64,000 nt of DNA from Delftia acidovorans (GTDB taxonomy: Bacteria; Pseudomonadota; Gammaproteobacteria; Burkholderiales; Burkholderiaceae_C), in NCBI GenBank assembly GCA_031286585.1, contig JAITUC010000038.1:434001-498000 (forward strand), written 5' to 3'. Below, in pieces: positions 20,753 to 30,267 of the stretch (the first letter of the stretch is position 1; every line of letters begins with the position of its first letter). The notes under the pieces were generated by a model that was given only the letters and a program-made list of their open reading frames with translations, searched no databases and had not been told where the DNA came from. The position numbers were made by a program, and so were the translations under genes.

Positions 20753-21654
20753 CCTCGTCCTGCCATTTCCGCGCGCACATGCGCCGCGACCACGGCCATC
20801 AGTTCGCGCAGATGGCCGCGCAGCGGCTCGAAGCCCGCATTGGGCTCGCGCGTGTCCTCGTCCATGTAGACCGGCCGGCGGATCTCGATCTGCAGGCTGT
20901 GCCGGCCCAGGTGGGGCTGGCCTATGCGGCCGATCAGTTCCACGCCCTTGTAGGGCTCGTTGTAGGCCACGCTGTAGCCGAAGCCCGCCAGCGTCTCGCC
21001 CACCAGGTGGATGAACCCGGGTGCGCAGGTCGTGCCGTCGCGGTCGCCCAGCACGAAATCGGCCAGCGGCGGCGCATCGCTGCGCCCCAGGCGCTTGTAG
21101 ACATCGTTGGGCATGGAGTGCAGGTTCAGGTGCCAGACGCCGCCAAAGCGCTGCACGCTGTCATCGATGGCCTGCGCCAGCGCCGCATGGTAGGGACGCC
21201 AGTAGCGCGCGATGCGGTGCTCCACCTCGGCCACCGTGCGCGGGCGTTCATACAGCGGCGTGGCCACGCCGTCCCGGCTGATGCGCTGCCAGATCAGGCC
21301 CAGGCCCTGGCGGGTCTTGACGCTGGGCGCCAGGGGCACGGGCCACTGGCCTTCGATCTGGGCGGGGTCCAGGTCGGCCTCGCTGCGGTTGGGGTCGATG
21401 TAGGTGCGCGGAAAGGTGGCCTCGATCAGCGTTGCGCCATGCGCGGGCCACTGGTCCCAGAGCGCGGCCACATGCGTGTCCTCGCCACGGCGCAACAGGG
21501 ACATGGGCACGGCATGGCCGAAATCCTCGGGATAGGACGTGCCGCTGTGCGGCGAGTCGCAGACGATGGGCAGCACCTCGCCGGTGGCGGGATGCACCAC
21601 GACCGGGGTGTCCGGCCGGGGGCGCAGGAAATCGTTCTCTGCCATGCGGTCCAT
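20749..21654 (-). CDS. N-formylglutamate amidohydrolase family protein
   Basis: About 301 residues of the HutG-type (FGase) fold: IVCDSPHSGTSYPEDF near residue 30 with the conserved His, TFPRTYIDPNRSEADLD, HLNLHSMP and GYSVAYNEPYKGVELI. Family members hydrolyse N-formyl-L-glutamate to formate and glutamate in histidine breakdown, or related N-acyl amino acids. ATG 21654 overlaps the upstream Bug gene stop (TGATG); ATG 21645 (MAENDFL) is an alternative. No hut genes are next to it, so the physiological substrate is uncertain. Confidence 0.85.
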   Translation of the reverse strand: MDRMAENDFLRPRPDTPVVVHPATGEVLPIVCDSPHSGTSYPEDFGHAVPMSLLRRGEDTHVAALWDQWPAHGATLIEATFPRTYIDPNRSEADLDPAQIEGQWPVPLAPSVKTRQGLGLIWQRISRDGVATPLYERPRTVAEVEHRIARYWRPYHAALAQAIDDSVQRFGGVWHLNLHSMPNDVYKRLGRSDAPPLADFVLGDRDGTTCAPGFIHLVGETLAGFGYSVAYNEPYKGVELIGRIGQPHLGRHSLQIEIRRPVYMDEDTREPNAGFEPLRGHLRELMAVVAAHVRAEMAGRG

Positions 21655-22646
21655 CAGTCGAGCTTGATGTTGGCGCGCTTGGCCACGGCCGTGTAGCGCT
21701 CGATGGCAGCCTTGATCTGCCTGGCAAACTCCTCGGGCGTGTTGCCCATGGACTCGCCCGAGATGGACTTCTGCTTTTCCAGGTAGTCAGGCATGGCCAT
21801 GGCCTTGTGCGCAGCCGCATTGAGCTTGTCGATGATGGGACGCGGCGTGCCGGCAGGTGCGACCAGCCCGAACCAGCCGCCGTCGCCCATCTGCGGGAAG
21901 CCCAGCTCGGTGTAGGTGGGCACGTCGGGCAGCACGTCGGCGCGCTTGAAGGCCAGCACGGCCAGCGGGCGCAGCTTGCCGTCCTTGATGTGGGGCAGGG
22001 TGGAGGGCAGGTTGTCCGTCATGGCATTGACCTGGCCGCCCAGCGCGTCGGTGATGGCCTGGCCCGCTCCCTTGTAGGGGATGTGCAGCAGGTCGATACC
22101 GGCCAGGTTCATGAAGTTCTCGATATTGGCGTGGCCCAGGGAACCCGTGCCCGGCGAGGCAAAGCTGTACTTGCCCGGGTGGGCCTTGGCCAGGGCGATG
22201 AACTCCTTCATGGTCTTGGCCGGCACGCTGGCGTTGATCACGAACACGCTGGGCACGGACATCACGTTGGTGATGGGCGCGAAGTCCTTGATCGGGTCGT
22301 AGGGCAGCTTGCGGAAGATGGCCGGGTTGGAGCCATGCGTGCTCACCGTGGCCATGCCGATGGTGTAGCCATCGGCAGCGGCGCGCGCAATTTCGGAGGC
22401 GCCAATGGAGCCGCCTGCCCCGCCCCGGTTGTCCACCACCACGGACTTGCCGAGGATTACGCTCATCTTCTCGGCCAGCAGGCGCGCCACCATGTCGGTG
22501 GAGCCGCCCGCGCCAAACGGCACGACCAGGCGGATCGGCCGGCTGGGATAGTCGGCAGCCGGGCCCTGGGCCCAGGCGGCGGGAGCCAGAAGAGCAGTGG
22601 CGGCGCAGGCGGCCAGGCTGGACAACAGGGTGCGGCGCATTGCCAT
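21654..22646 (-). CDS. Bug family tripartite tricarboxylate transporter substrate-binding protein
   Basis: 330 residues. Signal peptide (MAMRRTLLSSLAACAATALLAPAAWAQ), then the Bug/TctC pattern: YPSRPIRLVVPFGAGGSTDM at the mature N-terminus, VDNRGGAGGSIGASEIARA, and PYKGAGQAITDALGGQV. Bug proteins are periplasmic binders, extraordinarily numerous in Burkholderiales, often for carboxylates; the ligand here is unknown and no TctAB permease is adjacent. ATG 22646 follows an AGAGGAAA ribosome site. Coupled to the amidohydrolase gene and divergent from the lysR gene, suggesting a small regulated catabolic unit. Confidence 0.9.
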   Translation of the reverse strand: MAMRRTLLSSLAACAATALLAPAAWAQGPAADYPSRPIRLVVPFGAGGSTDMVARLLAEKMSVILGKSVVVDNRGGAGGSIGASEIARAAADGYTIGMATVSTHGSNPAIFRKLPYDPIKDFAPITNVMSVPSVFVINASVPAKTMKEFIALAKAHPGKYSFASPGTGSLGHANIENFMNLAGIDLLHIPYKGAGQAITDALGGQVNAMTDNLPSTLPHIKDGKLRPLAVLAFKRADVLPDVPTYTELGFPQMGDGGWFGLVAPAGTPRPIIDKLNAAAHKAMAMPDYLEKQKSISGESMGNTPEEFARQIKAAIERYTAVAKRANIKLD

Positions 22647-22766
22647 GGGGTGTTTCCTCTCGTGATGGATGAAAGAGCGGCCTGCTGCAGGGCAGGGCTT
22701 CGCGGAACAGGCGCCGATTCTGGACAGCCGCCGCATGTGCGAAAAGAGACAAGACGGCAAGCAACT

Positions 22767-22781
22767 ATGACAAACCGTCAT
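22767..22781. promoter_or_regulatory. Candidate LysR-type operator
   Basis: ATGAC-N5-GTCAT is a perfect dyad located 13 bp upstream of the lysR start within the 148-bp divergent lysR/Bug intergenic region. LysR-type regulators usually bind such dyads (T-N11-A type) to autoregulate and to control the divergent gene. Confidence 0.5.
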
Positions 22782-22794
22782 AATTGCGCCCGTC

Positions 22795-23718
22795 ATGCGC
22801 ATGCACTCTCCCTCGCTTTCCGAGCTGCACGCCTTCGCGGCGGCGGCGCGCCTGGGCAGCTACTCGCTGGCAGCCCAGGAGCTGTATGTCACCCAGGGCG
22901 GCATCAGCCGCGCCATCGCCCGGCTGGAAGAGCACCTGGGCTTTGCCCTCTTCGAGCGCCAGGGCCGGCGCAGCGTGCTGACCGAGGCTGGCCGTGAATA
23001 CCTGCAGGCCGTCGAGCCCTCCGTACACGCCATCGAATCGGCTTCGGCCGCCGCACGCAGACGCCACTTCGGCCCGCAGCTGCGGTTGTCGGTGGTGCCC
23101 ACGCTGTTCAGCCACTGGCTGATTCCGCGCCTGCCGCGATTCAATGCCCTGCATCCGGGCATCGTCCTTTCGTTCGCCCCCTACCGGCGCGATGACCCGC
23201 TGTCCGCCGCCGAGATCGACGGCTGGCTGCGCGTGGGCAGCGAGCCCTGGCCTGCCCATGTGGTGGCCGACTATGTGGTGGGCCGCGATCTGGTGCCCAT
23301 CTGCCACCCGCGCGAATTGCTGGGCCCGCAGGCCATCCGCAGCGCAGCGGATGTGCTCGCTCGCCCCTTGCTGTTTCACACCAACTACCCGGGCAACTGG
23401 GCGCGCTGGATGAGCCACCTCGGCCTGCCCGGGCCCTGCCCCGCGCCTGCGGCGGACTTCGAGCTGGTGGCCCTGCTGGTCCAGGCCGTGGCCGCAGGCA
23501 TGGGCGTGGCCCTGGTGCAGCGCTGCCTGGTGGAGGAAGACCTGGCCGCAGGCCGCGTGGCCCTGGCCCTGCCTGCCCCCGTCCACATCGAACGCGGCTA
23601 CTTTCTGTGCCGGCCGGCTGCGCGGATGCCTTCCGAAGCGTTTGCGCAGTTCCGCGCATGGCTGCTGGAGCAGGCCGCGCCGGGTGCCGTGCCTCCAGCC
23701 GCACTCTCAGGCCCCTGA
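22795..23718 (+). CDS. LysR family transcriptional regulator
   Basis: 307 residues. The winged helix-turn-helix (about 6-65: LSELHAFAAAARLGSYSLAA, QGGISRAIARLEEHLG, FERQGRRSVLTEAG) is followed by a periplasmic-binding-like effector domain of GcvA type (CHPRELLGPQAIR, FELVALLVQAVAAGMGVALVQ). It is divergent from the Bug/amidohydrolase pair and most likely controls it in response to the same ligand or product (inference from position). Confidence 0.9.
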   Translation: MRMHSPSLSELHAFAAAARLGSYSLAAQELYVTQGGISRAIARLEEHLGFALFERQGRRSVLTEAGREYLQAVEPSVHAIESASAAARRRHFGPQLRLSVVPTLFSHWLIPRLPRFNALHPGIVLSFAPYRRDDPLSAAEIDGWLRVGSEPWPAHVVADYVVGRDLVPICHPRELLGPQAIRSAADVLARPLLFHTNYPGNWARWMSHLGLPGPCPAPAADFELVALLVQAVAAGMGVALVQRCLVEEDLAAGRVALALPAPVHIERGYFLCRPAARMPSEAFAQFRAWLLEQAAPGAVPPAALSGP

Positions 23719-23743
23719 ACGCCGGGAGAAACGCCCTCTTACG

Positions 23744-23757
23744 TTGATCTGCATCAA
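23744..23757. promoter_or_regulatory. FNR/Anr-like palindrome in a convergent gap
   Basis: TTGATCTGCATCAA matches the FNR/Anr consensus TTGAT-N4-ATCAA exactly. It lies between two convergent genes (lysR stop at 23718; small membrane protein stop at 23774), where no conventional promoter is expected. It may be chance or mark an unannotated transcript. Confidence 0.3.
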
Positions 23758-23773
23758 TCTTTGCTGTCGGCCA

Positions 23774-24049
23774 TCAGCGCCAGCCGCGTGAAAACACCCA
23801 CTGGCAAAGCGCCATCACAAGGACCAGAGCGGTGTAGGTGGCCATCTTGGCATCCCGCCCGAACCACCACAAACCGGCCAGCAGCACCAGTCCCCCGACA
23901 ACAAAATTAATAGCAACCTGCAACCACCAGACAAGGGATTGCTGCGATTTGCCATAGATCAAAAGCGCACACAACATCAGCGCTGGCGACAGAAAGAGCG
24001 CAGGCGCCAGGAAGTTCAGCCAATGATTCGTACTCGCAATCCATCCCAT
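23774..24049 (-). CDS. Small multi-pass membrane protein of unknown function
   Basis: 91 residues and almost entirely hydrophobic: three predicted transmembrane segments (about 10-32, 38-62, 68-88) with a basic C-terminus (SRGWR). Trp-rich. No family recognised. It is convergent with lysR and divergent from hemA, so it is a single-gene unit. Codon use is like its neighbours, which supports a real gene. Confidence 0.6.
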   Translation of the reverse strand: MGWIASTNHWLNFLAPALFLSPALMLCALLIYGKSQQSLVWWLQVAINFVVGGLVLLAGLWWFGRDAKMATYTALVLVMALCQWVFSRGWR

Positions 24050-24121
24050 GTGCAGGCTCCGATTCCAGGGTGTTGTGATCAGGGATGCCTGAAACAGCGC
24101 GAAATTTTATAATCTCCGGTT

Positions 24122-25447
24122 ATGGCAGTCTGGGCACTCGGCATCAACCACCACACGGCTCCGCTTGATATGCGGGGACGTTTCGCGTTCGCGCTCGACC
24201 AGATCGTGCCCACGCTGCAGGGTCTGCGCGAGTCGCTGACCGGTCCGGGCCGCCAGCACAGCGCCGTCGAGACCGCCATTCTCTCCACCTGCAACCGCAC
24301 GGAGATCTATTGCGCGGCCGAGATGCCGGCCATGGACCACACCCTGCACTGGCTGGCCAACAGCGGCGGTATTTCGTCCGAATTGCTGCGCTCGCACTCC
24401 TATCTGCTGGAAGACGGCCATGTGGCGCGCCATGCCTTCCGCGTGGCCAGCGGGCTCGATTCCATGGTGCTGGGCGAGGCCCAGATCCTGGGTCAGATGA
24501 AGAACGCCGTGCGCGCCGCGGAGAATGCCGGCGCCCTGGGCAGCACACTGAACCAGCTGTTCCAGCGCAGCTTCGCGGTGGCTAAGGAAGTTCGCAGTTC
24601 CACCGAGATCGGCGCCCACAGCATCAGCATGGCAGCGGCCGCCGTGCGGCTGGCGGGCCAGCTGTTCGAAGACCTTTCCCAGATCAAGGTGCTCTTCGTG
24701 GGCGCTGGCGAGATGATCGAGCTGGTCTCCACCCACTTCGCGGCCCGCCACCCCAAGCAGATCATGATCGCCAACCGCACGCTGGAGCGCGGCGAGAAGC
24801 TGGCTGCCCAGTTCGGCGCCGGCACCATGCGGCTGGCCGACCTGCCCGACCATTTGCATGAATACGATGCCGTGATCAGCTGCACGGCGTCCAGCCTGCC
24901 CATCATCGGCCTGGGCGCCGTGGAAAGCGCGCTCAAGAAGCGCAAGCACCGCCCCATGTTCATGGTCGATCTGGCTGTGCCGCGCGATATCGAATCCGAG
25001 GTCAAGGACCTGCGCGACGTCTACCTCTACACCGTGGACGACCTGGCCACCGTGGTGCGCACGGGCCAGGCACAGCGCCAGGCAGCGGTCGAGCAGGCCG
25101 AAGTCATCATCGACCACGGCGTGCAAAGCTTCATGCACTGGCTGGACCAGCGCCGCCCGCAGGCCGGCGTTGTGCCGCTGATCCGCCAGCTCAACACCCA
25201 GACCGATGAATGGCGTGCGCTGGAGATTGCACGCGCCAAGAAGCTGCTGGCCAAGGGCGAAGACATCGACACCGTGCTGGAGGCCCTGTCACGCGGCCTC
25301 ACGCAGAAAATGCTGCACGGCACCCTGGCCGAGCTGCACAAGGGCGATGCCGACCAGCGCAGCCAGACCATGGACACGGTCTCGCGCCTGTTCCTGCGCT
25401 CAGCCCAAAGCGGCCCGCGCGGTACTGCCCCCGACAAGGCGCTCTAG
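24122..25447 (+). CDS. hemA: Glutamyl-tRNA reductase HemA
   Basis: 441 residues. Reduces glutamyl-tRNA(Glu) to glutamate-1-semialdehyde with NADPH, the first step of C5-pathway tetrapyrrole synthesis. The catalytic motif STCNRTEIY includes the nucleophilic Cys at about 57. The substrate loop [15 protein letters not shown] and the NADPH-binding VGAGEMIEL are intact, and a C-terminal dimerisation helix is present. Normal length. It heads the hemA-prfA-prmC-grxD group, an order common in Proteobacteria. Confidence 0.97.
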   Translation: MAVWALGINHHTAPLDMRGRFAFALDQIVPTLQGLRESLTGPGRQHSAVETAILSTCNRTEIYCAAEMPAMDHTLHWLANSGGISSELLRSHSYLLEDGHVARHAFRVASGLDSMVLGEAQILGQMKNAVRAAENAGALGSTLNQLFQRSFAVAKEVRSSTEIGAHSISMAAAAVRLAGQLFEDLSQIKVLFVGAGEMIELVSTHFAARHPKQIMIANRTLERGEKLAAQFGAGTMRLADLPDHLHEYDAVISCTASSLPIIGLGAVESALKKRKHRPMFMVDLAVPRDIESEVKDLRDVYLYTVDDLATVVRTGQAQRQAAVEQAEVIIDHGVQSFMHWLDQRRPQAGVVPLIRQLNTQTDEWRALEIARAKKLLAKGEDIDTVLEALSRGLTQKMLHGTLAELHKGDADQRSQTMDTVSRLFLRSAQSGPRGTAPDKAL

Positions 25448-25615
25448 CGGCGCTCGCCGCCCCTGCGCAGGGCCGCGCGCCAGCGGGCCTGTGGCGCCCC
25501 GGTCGCACCTGCGCCCCCGCCCCTCCCGGCCTCGACAGCCAACCCGTCCTTCCAGGCTCCCTCGTTTCCCGCCGCAGCGCTGCCCGAGCAGCCCTTCGCA
25601 CCACCGCCTCACACC

Positions 25616-26698
25616 ATGCAAGACTTTCTGCGCCAACAACTGGAGCGCTACGCCCAGCGCCTTGAAGAACTCGACTTCCTGCTTTCGCGTGAAGACATCA
25701 TGGGCGACATGAAGCAGTACCGCGCCATCTCGCGCGAGCACGCGGACGTCACCGCCATTGCAGGCCGCTATGCGCGCCACCGCCAGCGCGAGGCCGATCT
25801 GGCGGCAGCGCGGGACATGCTCTCCGACCCCGACATGGCCGACATGGCGCAGGAGGAAATCGCCAGTGCCGAGGCCGAGCTGGTCCAGCTTGAGGACGAG
25901 CTGCAACGCCTGCTGCTGCCCAAGGATCCCGACGACGCGCGCAACGCCTACCTCGAAATCCGCGCAGGCACGGGCGGCGACGAATCGGCCCTGTTCGCAG
26001 GCGACCTGGCCCGCATGTACACGCGCCACTGCGACGCCGTGGGCTGGAAGGTCGAGATCATGAGCGCCAACGAGAGCGAGCTGGGCGGCTACAAGGAAGT
26101 GGTGCTGCGCGTGGAAGGCACGGATGTCTACGGTCGCCTGCGCTTCGAATCCGGCGGCCACCGCGTTCAGCGCGTGCCGGCCACCGAAACCCAGGGGCGC
26201 ATCCACACCAGCGCCTGCACCGTGGCCGTCATGCCCGAGCCGGATGAAACCCAGGCCATCACGCTCAACCCGGCCGACCTGCGCATCGACACCTTCCGCG
26301 CCAGCGGCGCCGGCGGCCAGCACATCAACAAGACCGACTCGGCCGTGCGTGTGGTCCACCTGCCCACGGGCATCGTCGCCGAGTGCCAGGACGGCCGCAG
26401 CCAGCACAGCAACAAGGCCAAGGCCCTGCAGGTGCTGCAGGCGCGCCTGCAGGAGAAGGAACGCAGCGAGCGCGAAGCCAAGGAGGCCGCACTGCGCAAG
26501 GGCCTGATCGGCAGCGGCGACCGCAGCGACCGCATCCGCACCTACAACTTCCCGCAAGGCCGGCTCACCGACCACCGCATCAACCTCACCATCTACAAGC
26601 TGCTGGCCGTGATGGAAGGCGACCTGGGCGATGTGCTCGACGCGCTGCAGGCCGCACGCGAGGCCGAACTGCTGGCCGAGCTGCAGGTCAACCACTGA
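25616..26698 (+). CDS. prfA: Peptide chain release factor 1
   Basis: 360 residues. Recognises UAA/UAG and triggers peptide release. The catalytic GGQ motif lies at about 233-235 ([16 protein letters not shown]), the RF1-type decoding region includes [17 protein letters not shown], and domain 1 begins at residue 1 with a helical coiled region. Follows hemA by 168 bp. Its Gln is methylated by PrmC, encoded 10 bp downstream. Confidence 0.97.
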   Translation: MQDFLRQQLERYAQRLEELDFLLSREDIMGDMKQYRAISREHADVTAIAGRYARHRQREADLAAARDMLSDPDMADMAQEEIASAEAELVQLEDELQRLLLPKDPDDARNAYLEIRAGTGGDESALFAGDLARMYTRHCDAVGWKVEIMSANESELGGYKEVVLRVEGTDVYGRLRFESGGHRVQRVPATETQGRIHTSACTVAVMPEPDETQAITLNPADLRIDTFRASGAGGQHINKTDSAVRVVHLPTGIVAECQDGRSQHSNKAKALQVLQARLQEKERSEREAKEAALRKGLIGSGDRSDRIRTYNFPQGRLTDHRINLTIYKLLAVMEGDLGDVLDALQAAREAELLAELQVNH

Positions 26699-26708
26699 GG
26701 CCCGGGCC

Positions 26709-27566
26709 ATGGCCAATCCACCCACCGTCAAAGAAGCGCTGCAGCAGGCCCAGGCCCAGGGGCTTGCGCGCATTGATGCGCAAATGCTGCTGCTGCACGT
26801 GCTCGGGCGCCAGTCCGGCGGCCGCGCCTGGCTGCTGACCCATGACGAGGACATGCTGACCGGCCCCCAGGCCGATGCCTATGCCGCGCTGTGCGCACGC
26901 CGCCTTGGCGCGGAACCCGTTGCCTACCTGCTAGGCCACAAGGAGTTCTACGGGCTCGATCTGGCCGTGGACGCGCGCGTGCTCGACCCACGCCCCGATA
27001 CCGAGACCCTGGTGGACTGGGCGCTGGAGCTCATGCCCATCCAGACCCAGGCAGGCCCCGCCTGCCGCGTGGTGGACCTGGGCACCGGCAGCGGCGCCAT
27101 AGCCCTGGCCCTGCAAAGCCAGCGCCCCGGCGCCACGGTCTGGGCCGTGGATGCCAGCGCCGACGCACTGGCCGTGGCCAGCGCCAATGCCGCGCGCCTG
27201 CAGTTGGGCGTGCAGTTCGCCCATGGCAGCTGGCTCCAGCCGCTGGCAGGGCAGGCACCGTTCGACCTCATCGTCAGCAACCCGCCCTATATCCGCGACG
27301 ACGATCCGCACCTGCTGGCCTTGGCGCATGAGCCGCTGTCGGCACTGGCCAGCGGTGCCGATGGCCTGGCCGATATCCGCGCCATCATCGCCCAGGCGCC
27401 CGCGCTGCTTTCCAGCGGCGGCTGGCTGCTGATGGAGCACGGCTGGGACCAGGCCGATGCCGTGGCCGCCCTGCTGCACGACGCAGGCTTTGACCGCGTT
27501 CAGCACCGCCACGATTTGGGTGGCATTGCCCGCTGCACGGGCGGGCAATGGAGAACGCCCGCCTGA
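26709..27566 (+). CDS. prmC: Peptide chain release factor N5-glutamine methyltransferase PrmC
   Basis: 285 residues. Methylates the Gln of the GGQ motif in RF1/RF2. An N-terminal helical domain (1-75) precedes a SAM methyltransferase domain with VVDLGTGSGAIALAL (about 119-133) and the substrate-binding NPPY motif (about 191-194). ATG 26709 is chosen because longer in-frame starts fall within prfA and lack PrmC similarity. It is placed 10 bp after its substrate gene prfA. Confidence 0.95.
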   Translation: MANPPTVKEALQQAQAQGLARIDAQMLLLHVLGRQSGGRAWLLTHDEDMLTGPQADAYAALCARRLGAEPVAYLLGHKEFYGLDLAVDARVLDPRPDTETLVDWALELMPIQTQAGPACRVVDLGTGSGAIALALQSQRPGATVWAVDASADALAVASANAARLQLGVQFAHGSWLQPLAGQAPFDLIVSNPPYIRDDDPHLLALAHEPLSALASGADGLADIRAIIAQAPALLSSGGWLLMEHGWDQADAVAALLHDAGFDRVQHRHDLGGIARCTGGQWRTPA

Positions 27567-27670
27567 GCGCCGCATTCCCGCATGCTTTCAAAGTCCGCGC
27601 CGAGAGTGAAATAATCCCATCCATGCCGCCGCGCCTGCGGCGCCCACCACGACCCCGGAGCACCACACAG

Positions 27671-27994
27671 ATGAGCGACACCCAGCAACGCATCGACCAA
27701 CTGGTCAAGAGCAACAACATCCTGCTGTTCATGAAGGGCAGCGCCAGCTTTCCCATGTGCGGTTTCTCGGGCCGCGCCATCCAGATCCTCAAGGCCTGCG
27801 GTGTGGAAACCAAGGACATCTCCACCGTCAACGTGCTGGAAGACCAGGAAATCCGCCAGGGCATCAAGGACTACAGCAACTGGCCCACGATCCCCCAGCT
27901 CTACGTGCAGGGCGAGTTCATCGGCGGCTCGGACATCATGATGGAGATGTACGAGTCGGGCGAGCTGCAGCAGCTGCTGGCGCCCAAGGCCTGA
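27671..27994 (+). CDS. grxD: Monothiol glutaredoxin GrxD (Grx4 type)
   Basis: 107 residues, the usual length. The active site CGFS (about 30-33) within KGSASFPMCGFSGRA, the glutathione-binding WPTIPQLYV, and GGSDIMMEM are intact. It carries or inserts Fe-S clusters and partners BolA proteins. ATG 27671 (MSDTQQRID) is the family start; an upstream in-frame ATG would overlap prmC. Confidence 0.96.
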   Translation: MSDTQQRIDQLVKSNNILLFMKGSASFPMCGFSGRAIQILKACGVETKDISTVNVLEDQEIRQGIKDYSNWPTIPQLYVQGEFIGGSDIMMEMYESGELQQLLAPKA

Positions 27995-28030
27995 GCCTTC
28001 TCGCACCACGCGCCTTGGGCGCAGCATCGA

Positions 28031-28053
28031 GCCACCTTCGGGTGGCTTTTTTT
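28031..28053 (+). terminator. Rho-independent terminator after grxD
   Basis: GCCACC-TTCG-GGTGGC (28031-28046) followed by seven T. A UUCG tetraloop hairpin, 36 bp after the grxD stop; it ends the hemA-prfA-prmC-grxD group. Confidence 0.9.
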
Positions 28054-28181
28054 CGCCTGTGCCGCGCTGCCGGACGACTCCCCGGGCATGCCTCAGGGCC
28101 AGGGGCATGCGATGTGTGGTCGAATGGTCACATCTTTCACATCCGGAAAACCGTGCCTGCGCCCGCTTCTCCGCCCTGCCT

Positions 28182-29555
28182 ATGAGTCTGTCCCAAAGTC
28201 TGCTGTTGATCGTCGCGCTGATACTGACCAGTGCCTTCTTCTCCGTGGCCGAGATCTCGCTGGCCGCCTCGCGGCGCCTGCGGCTGCGTCAGATGACGGA
28301 GGACGGCGAACCCCGCGCCGAACTGGTCATGAAGATGCAGGCCCAGCCGGGCGAATATTTCACGGTCACGCAGATTGGGCTGAATGCCGTCGCCATCCTG
28401 GGCGGCGTGGTCGGCGAAGGGGCATTGACCCCCTATCTGGCCGAGCTGCTGATGCTCTGGCTGCCCGAGAGCCGCGCGCAGACCGTGGGCTTCCTGCTCT
28501 CGTTCGCCAGCGTCACCTCGCTGTTCATCCTGTTTGCCGACCTGCTGCCCAAGCGCCTGAGCATGGCCGAGCCCGAGGCCCTGGCCATCCGCGTGCTGCG
28601 CCCCATGCTCTGGTGCATGGCCGTGCTCAAGCCCCTGGTCTGGTGCTTCAACCATCTGGCCGACGCCGTTGCCAAGCTGTTCGGCCTGCCCACGGTGCGC
28701 GATGACCGCATCACGCACGAAGACATCCTGGCCATGACCGAAGCCGGCGCACGCGCAGGCGTGCTGGCCGCGAAGGAGCAGCAGGTGATCGCCAACCTGT
28801 TCGAGCTGGACTCGCGCACCATCGGCTCGGCCATGACGCAGCGCGACCGCATCGCCTACTTCCACCGCGACGACCCCGATGAACTGATCCGGGTCCGCAT
28901 CGCCGAAGAGCCTTTTTCCACCTACCCCGTCTGCGACGGCGACATAGACCACATCGTCGGCTATGTCGATGCCAAGGACCTGTTCCAGCGTGCGCTGAAC
29001 AACCAGTCCCTGTCGCTCATGGACGATTCGCTGGTCCACAAGGTGCTGGTCGTGCCGGACCGCCTGACGCTGGCGGAAGTGCTGGAGCAGTTCCGCCAGG
29101 TGCATGAGGACTTTGCAGTCATCGTCAACGAGTACAGCCTGGTGGTCGGCGTGGTCACGCTCAACGACGTGATGAGCACCGTGATGGGCGGCCTGGTCAG
29201 CCCCGGCGACGAGGAACAGATCCTGCGGCGCGACGAGAACTCCTGGCTGATCGACGGCGTCACGCCGGTCGAGGATGTGATGCAGGCGCTGGGACTCGAC
29301 GAGCTGCCGCATTCAGAGGAATACGAAACCCTGGGCGGCTTCCTCATGGTCATGCTCAGGCGCATTCCCAGGCGCACGGACACCGTGCAATGGGGAGGCT
29401 ACCGCTTCGAGGTCATGGATGTGGACAGCTACCGCATCGACCAGGTCCTGGTCACGCGCATGTCTGCCAGCAGCCCGGCCGCTCCGCCCAATGCAGGCGA
29501 TACGGCCGCCGCAGTGGCCAAGGTGTCCAGCATGTCGCCGGACACGTCGTCCTGA
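28182..29555 (+). CDS. HlyC/CorC family protein (DUF21-CBS-CorC transporter-associated)
   Basis: 457 residues. N-terminal DUF21/CNNM membrane domain (about 1-190, opening with MSLSQSLLLIVALIL and FFSVAEISLAASRRLRLRQ), then a pair of CBS domains (about 205-340; AMTQRDRIAYFHRDD, DEDFAVI-type NEYSLVVGVVTLNDV) and a C-terminal CorC/HlyC domain (GVTPVEDVMQALGL, GGFLMVMLRRIPRRTDTV). Family members are linked to Mg/Co efflux or membrane homeostasis. ATG 28182 is used; longer in-frame starts enter the region just after the grxD terminator. Confidence 0.9.
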   Translation: MSLSQSLLLIVALILTSAFFSVAEISLAASRRLRLRQMTEDGEPRAELVMKMQAQPGEYFTVTQIGLNAVAILGGVVGEGALTPYLAELLMLWLPESRAQTVGFLLSFASVTSLFILFADLLPKRLSMAEPEALAIRVLRPMLWCMAVLKPLVWCFNHLADAVAKLFGLPTVRDDRITHEDILAMTEAGARAGVLAAKEQQVIANLFELDSRTIGSAMTQRDRIAYFHRDDPDELIRVRIAEEPFSTYPVCDGDIDHIVGYVDAKDLFQRALNNQSLSLMDDSLVHKVLVVPDRLTLAEVLEQFRQVHEDFAVIVNEYSLVVGVVTLNDVMSTVMGGLVSPGDEEQILRRDENSWLIDGVTPVEDVMQALGLDELPHSEEYETLGGFLMVMLRRIPRRTDTVQWGGYRFEVMDVDSYRIDQVLVTRMSASSPAAPPNAGDTAAAVAKVSSMSPDTSS

Positions 29556-29613
29556 AGGCGCAACAAGGGAGGGCGGCAGGCTCCCCGCCGCCAGGCAGCA
29601 GCCTGCAGACCCC

Positions 29614-30267
29614 TCAGGCCGAGCGCGAGGGCTCGATCTCCCAGCGGCGCTGCGCAGCAAACACCGCATTCGGATACTGGGGCTGGCCACGGCTGCCGTT
29701 GTAGCGGCCCAGCGCCATGTAGGCATCACCGTTTTCGCGGTCAAGATAGTGGCGCAGGATGACGCAGCCAAAGCGCAGATTGGTCTGCATGTGGAACAGC
29801 TTGCCGATGTCGCCATCGCCGATCAGCCGCATCCAGAACGGCATGATCTGCATGTAGCCGCGCGCGCCCACGCTGGAGATGGCGAACTTTCGGAATCCGC
29901 TCTCCACCTGGACCAGACCCATCACCAGCGAGATTTCCAGTCCGGCGCGCTTGGCCTCATACCAGACGGTCTGCAAGAACTCCAGCCGTGTTGCAAGTTC
30001 GGGCTTGCGTGAGCGCAGGCGCTCGCTGCTGGCCGTAAGCCAGCGCAGGTAGTCCATGCGGGCCTCGGTGGAGGCAAAGCGCAGCTCGGGCGGCGCCGAT
30101 CCCGTGACGGCCGAACTCAGCGCAGTGCGCACCGAATCGGCCAGCGGCTCTTCCAGCTGCCCGCCGGCCCAGGCGGGCGCTGCCACCGCGCCCAGCAACG
30201 GCGCAGCACCCAGCGAAGCCGCCAGGCGCAGGCAATCGCGGCGCGCCATCACAGGGGCCTGGCTCAC
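29614..30267 (-). CDS. Lytic transglycosylase (SLT domain) family protein
   Basis: About 217 residues. A signal peptide with an RR motif ([19 protein letters not shown]) suggests export, perhaps through Tat. The C-terminal SLT domain has the catalytic Glu in GLVQVESGF (about residue 122), followed by [15 protein letters not shown] and [21 protein letters not shown]. It cleaves peptidoglycan glycan strands with formation of 1,6-anhydromuramic acid ends. A GTG at 30267 would overlap the proS stop (GTGA); ATG 30249 is the more conservative start. Confidence 0.9.
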   Translation of the reverse strand: MSQAPVMARRDCLRLAASLGAAPLLGAVAAPAWAGGQLEEPLADSVRTALSSAVTGSAPPELRFASTEARMDYLRWLTASSERLRSRKPELATRLEFLQTVWYEAKRAGLEISLVMGLVQVESGFRKFAISSVGARGYMQIMPFWMRLIGDGDIGKLFHMQTNLRFGCVILRHYLDRENGDAYMALGRYNGSRGQPQYPNAVFAAQRRWEIEPSRSA

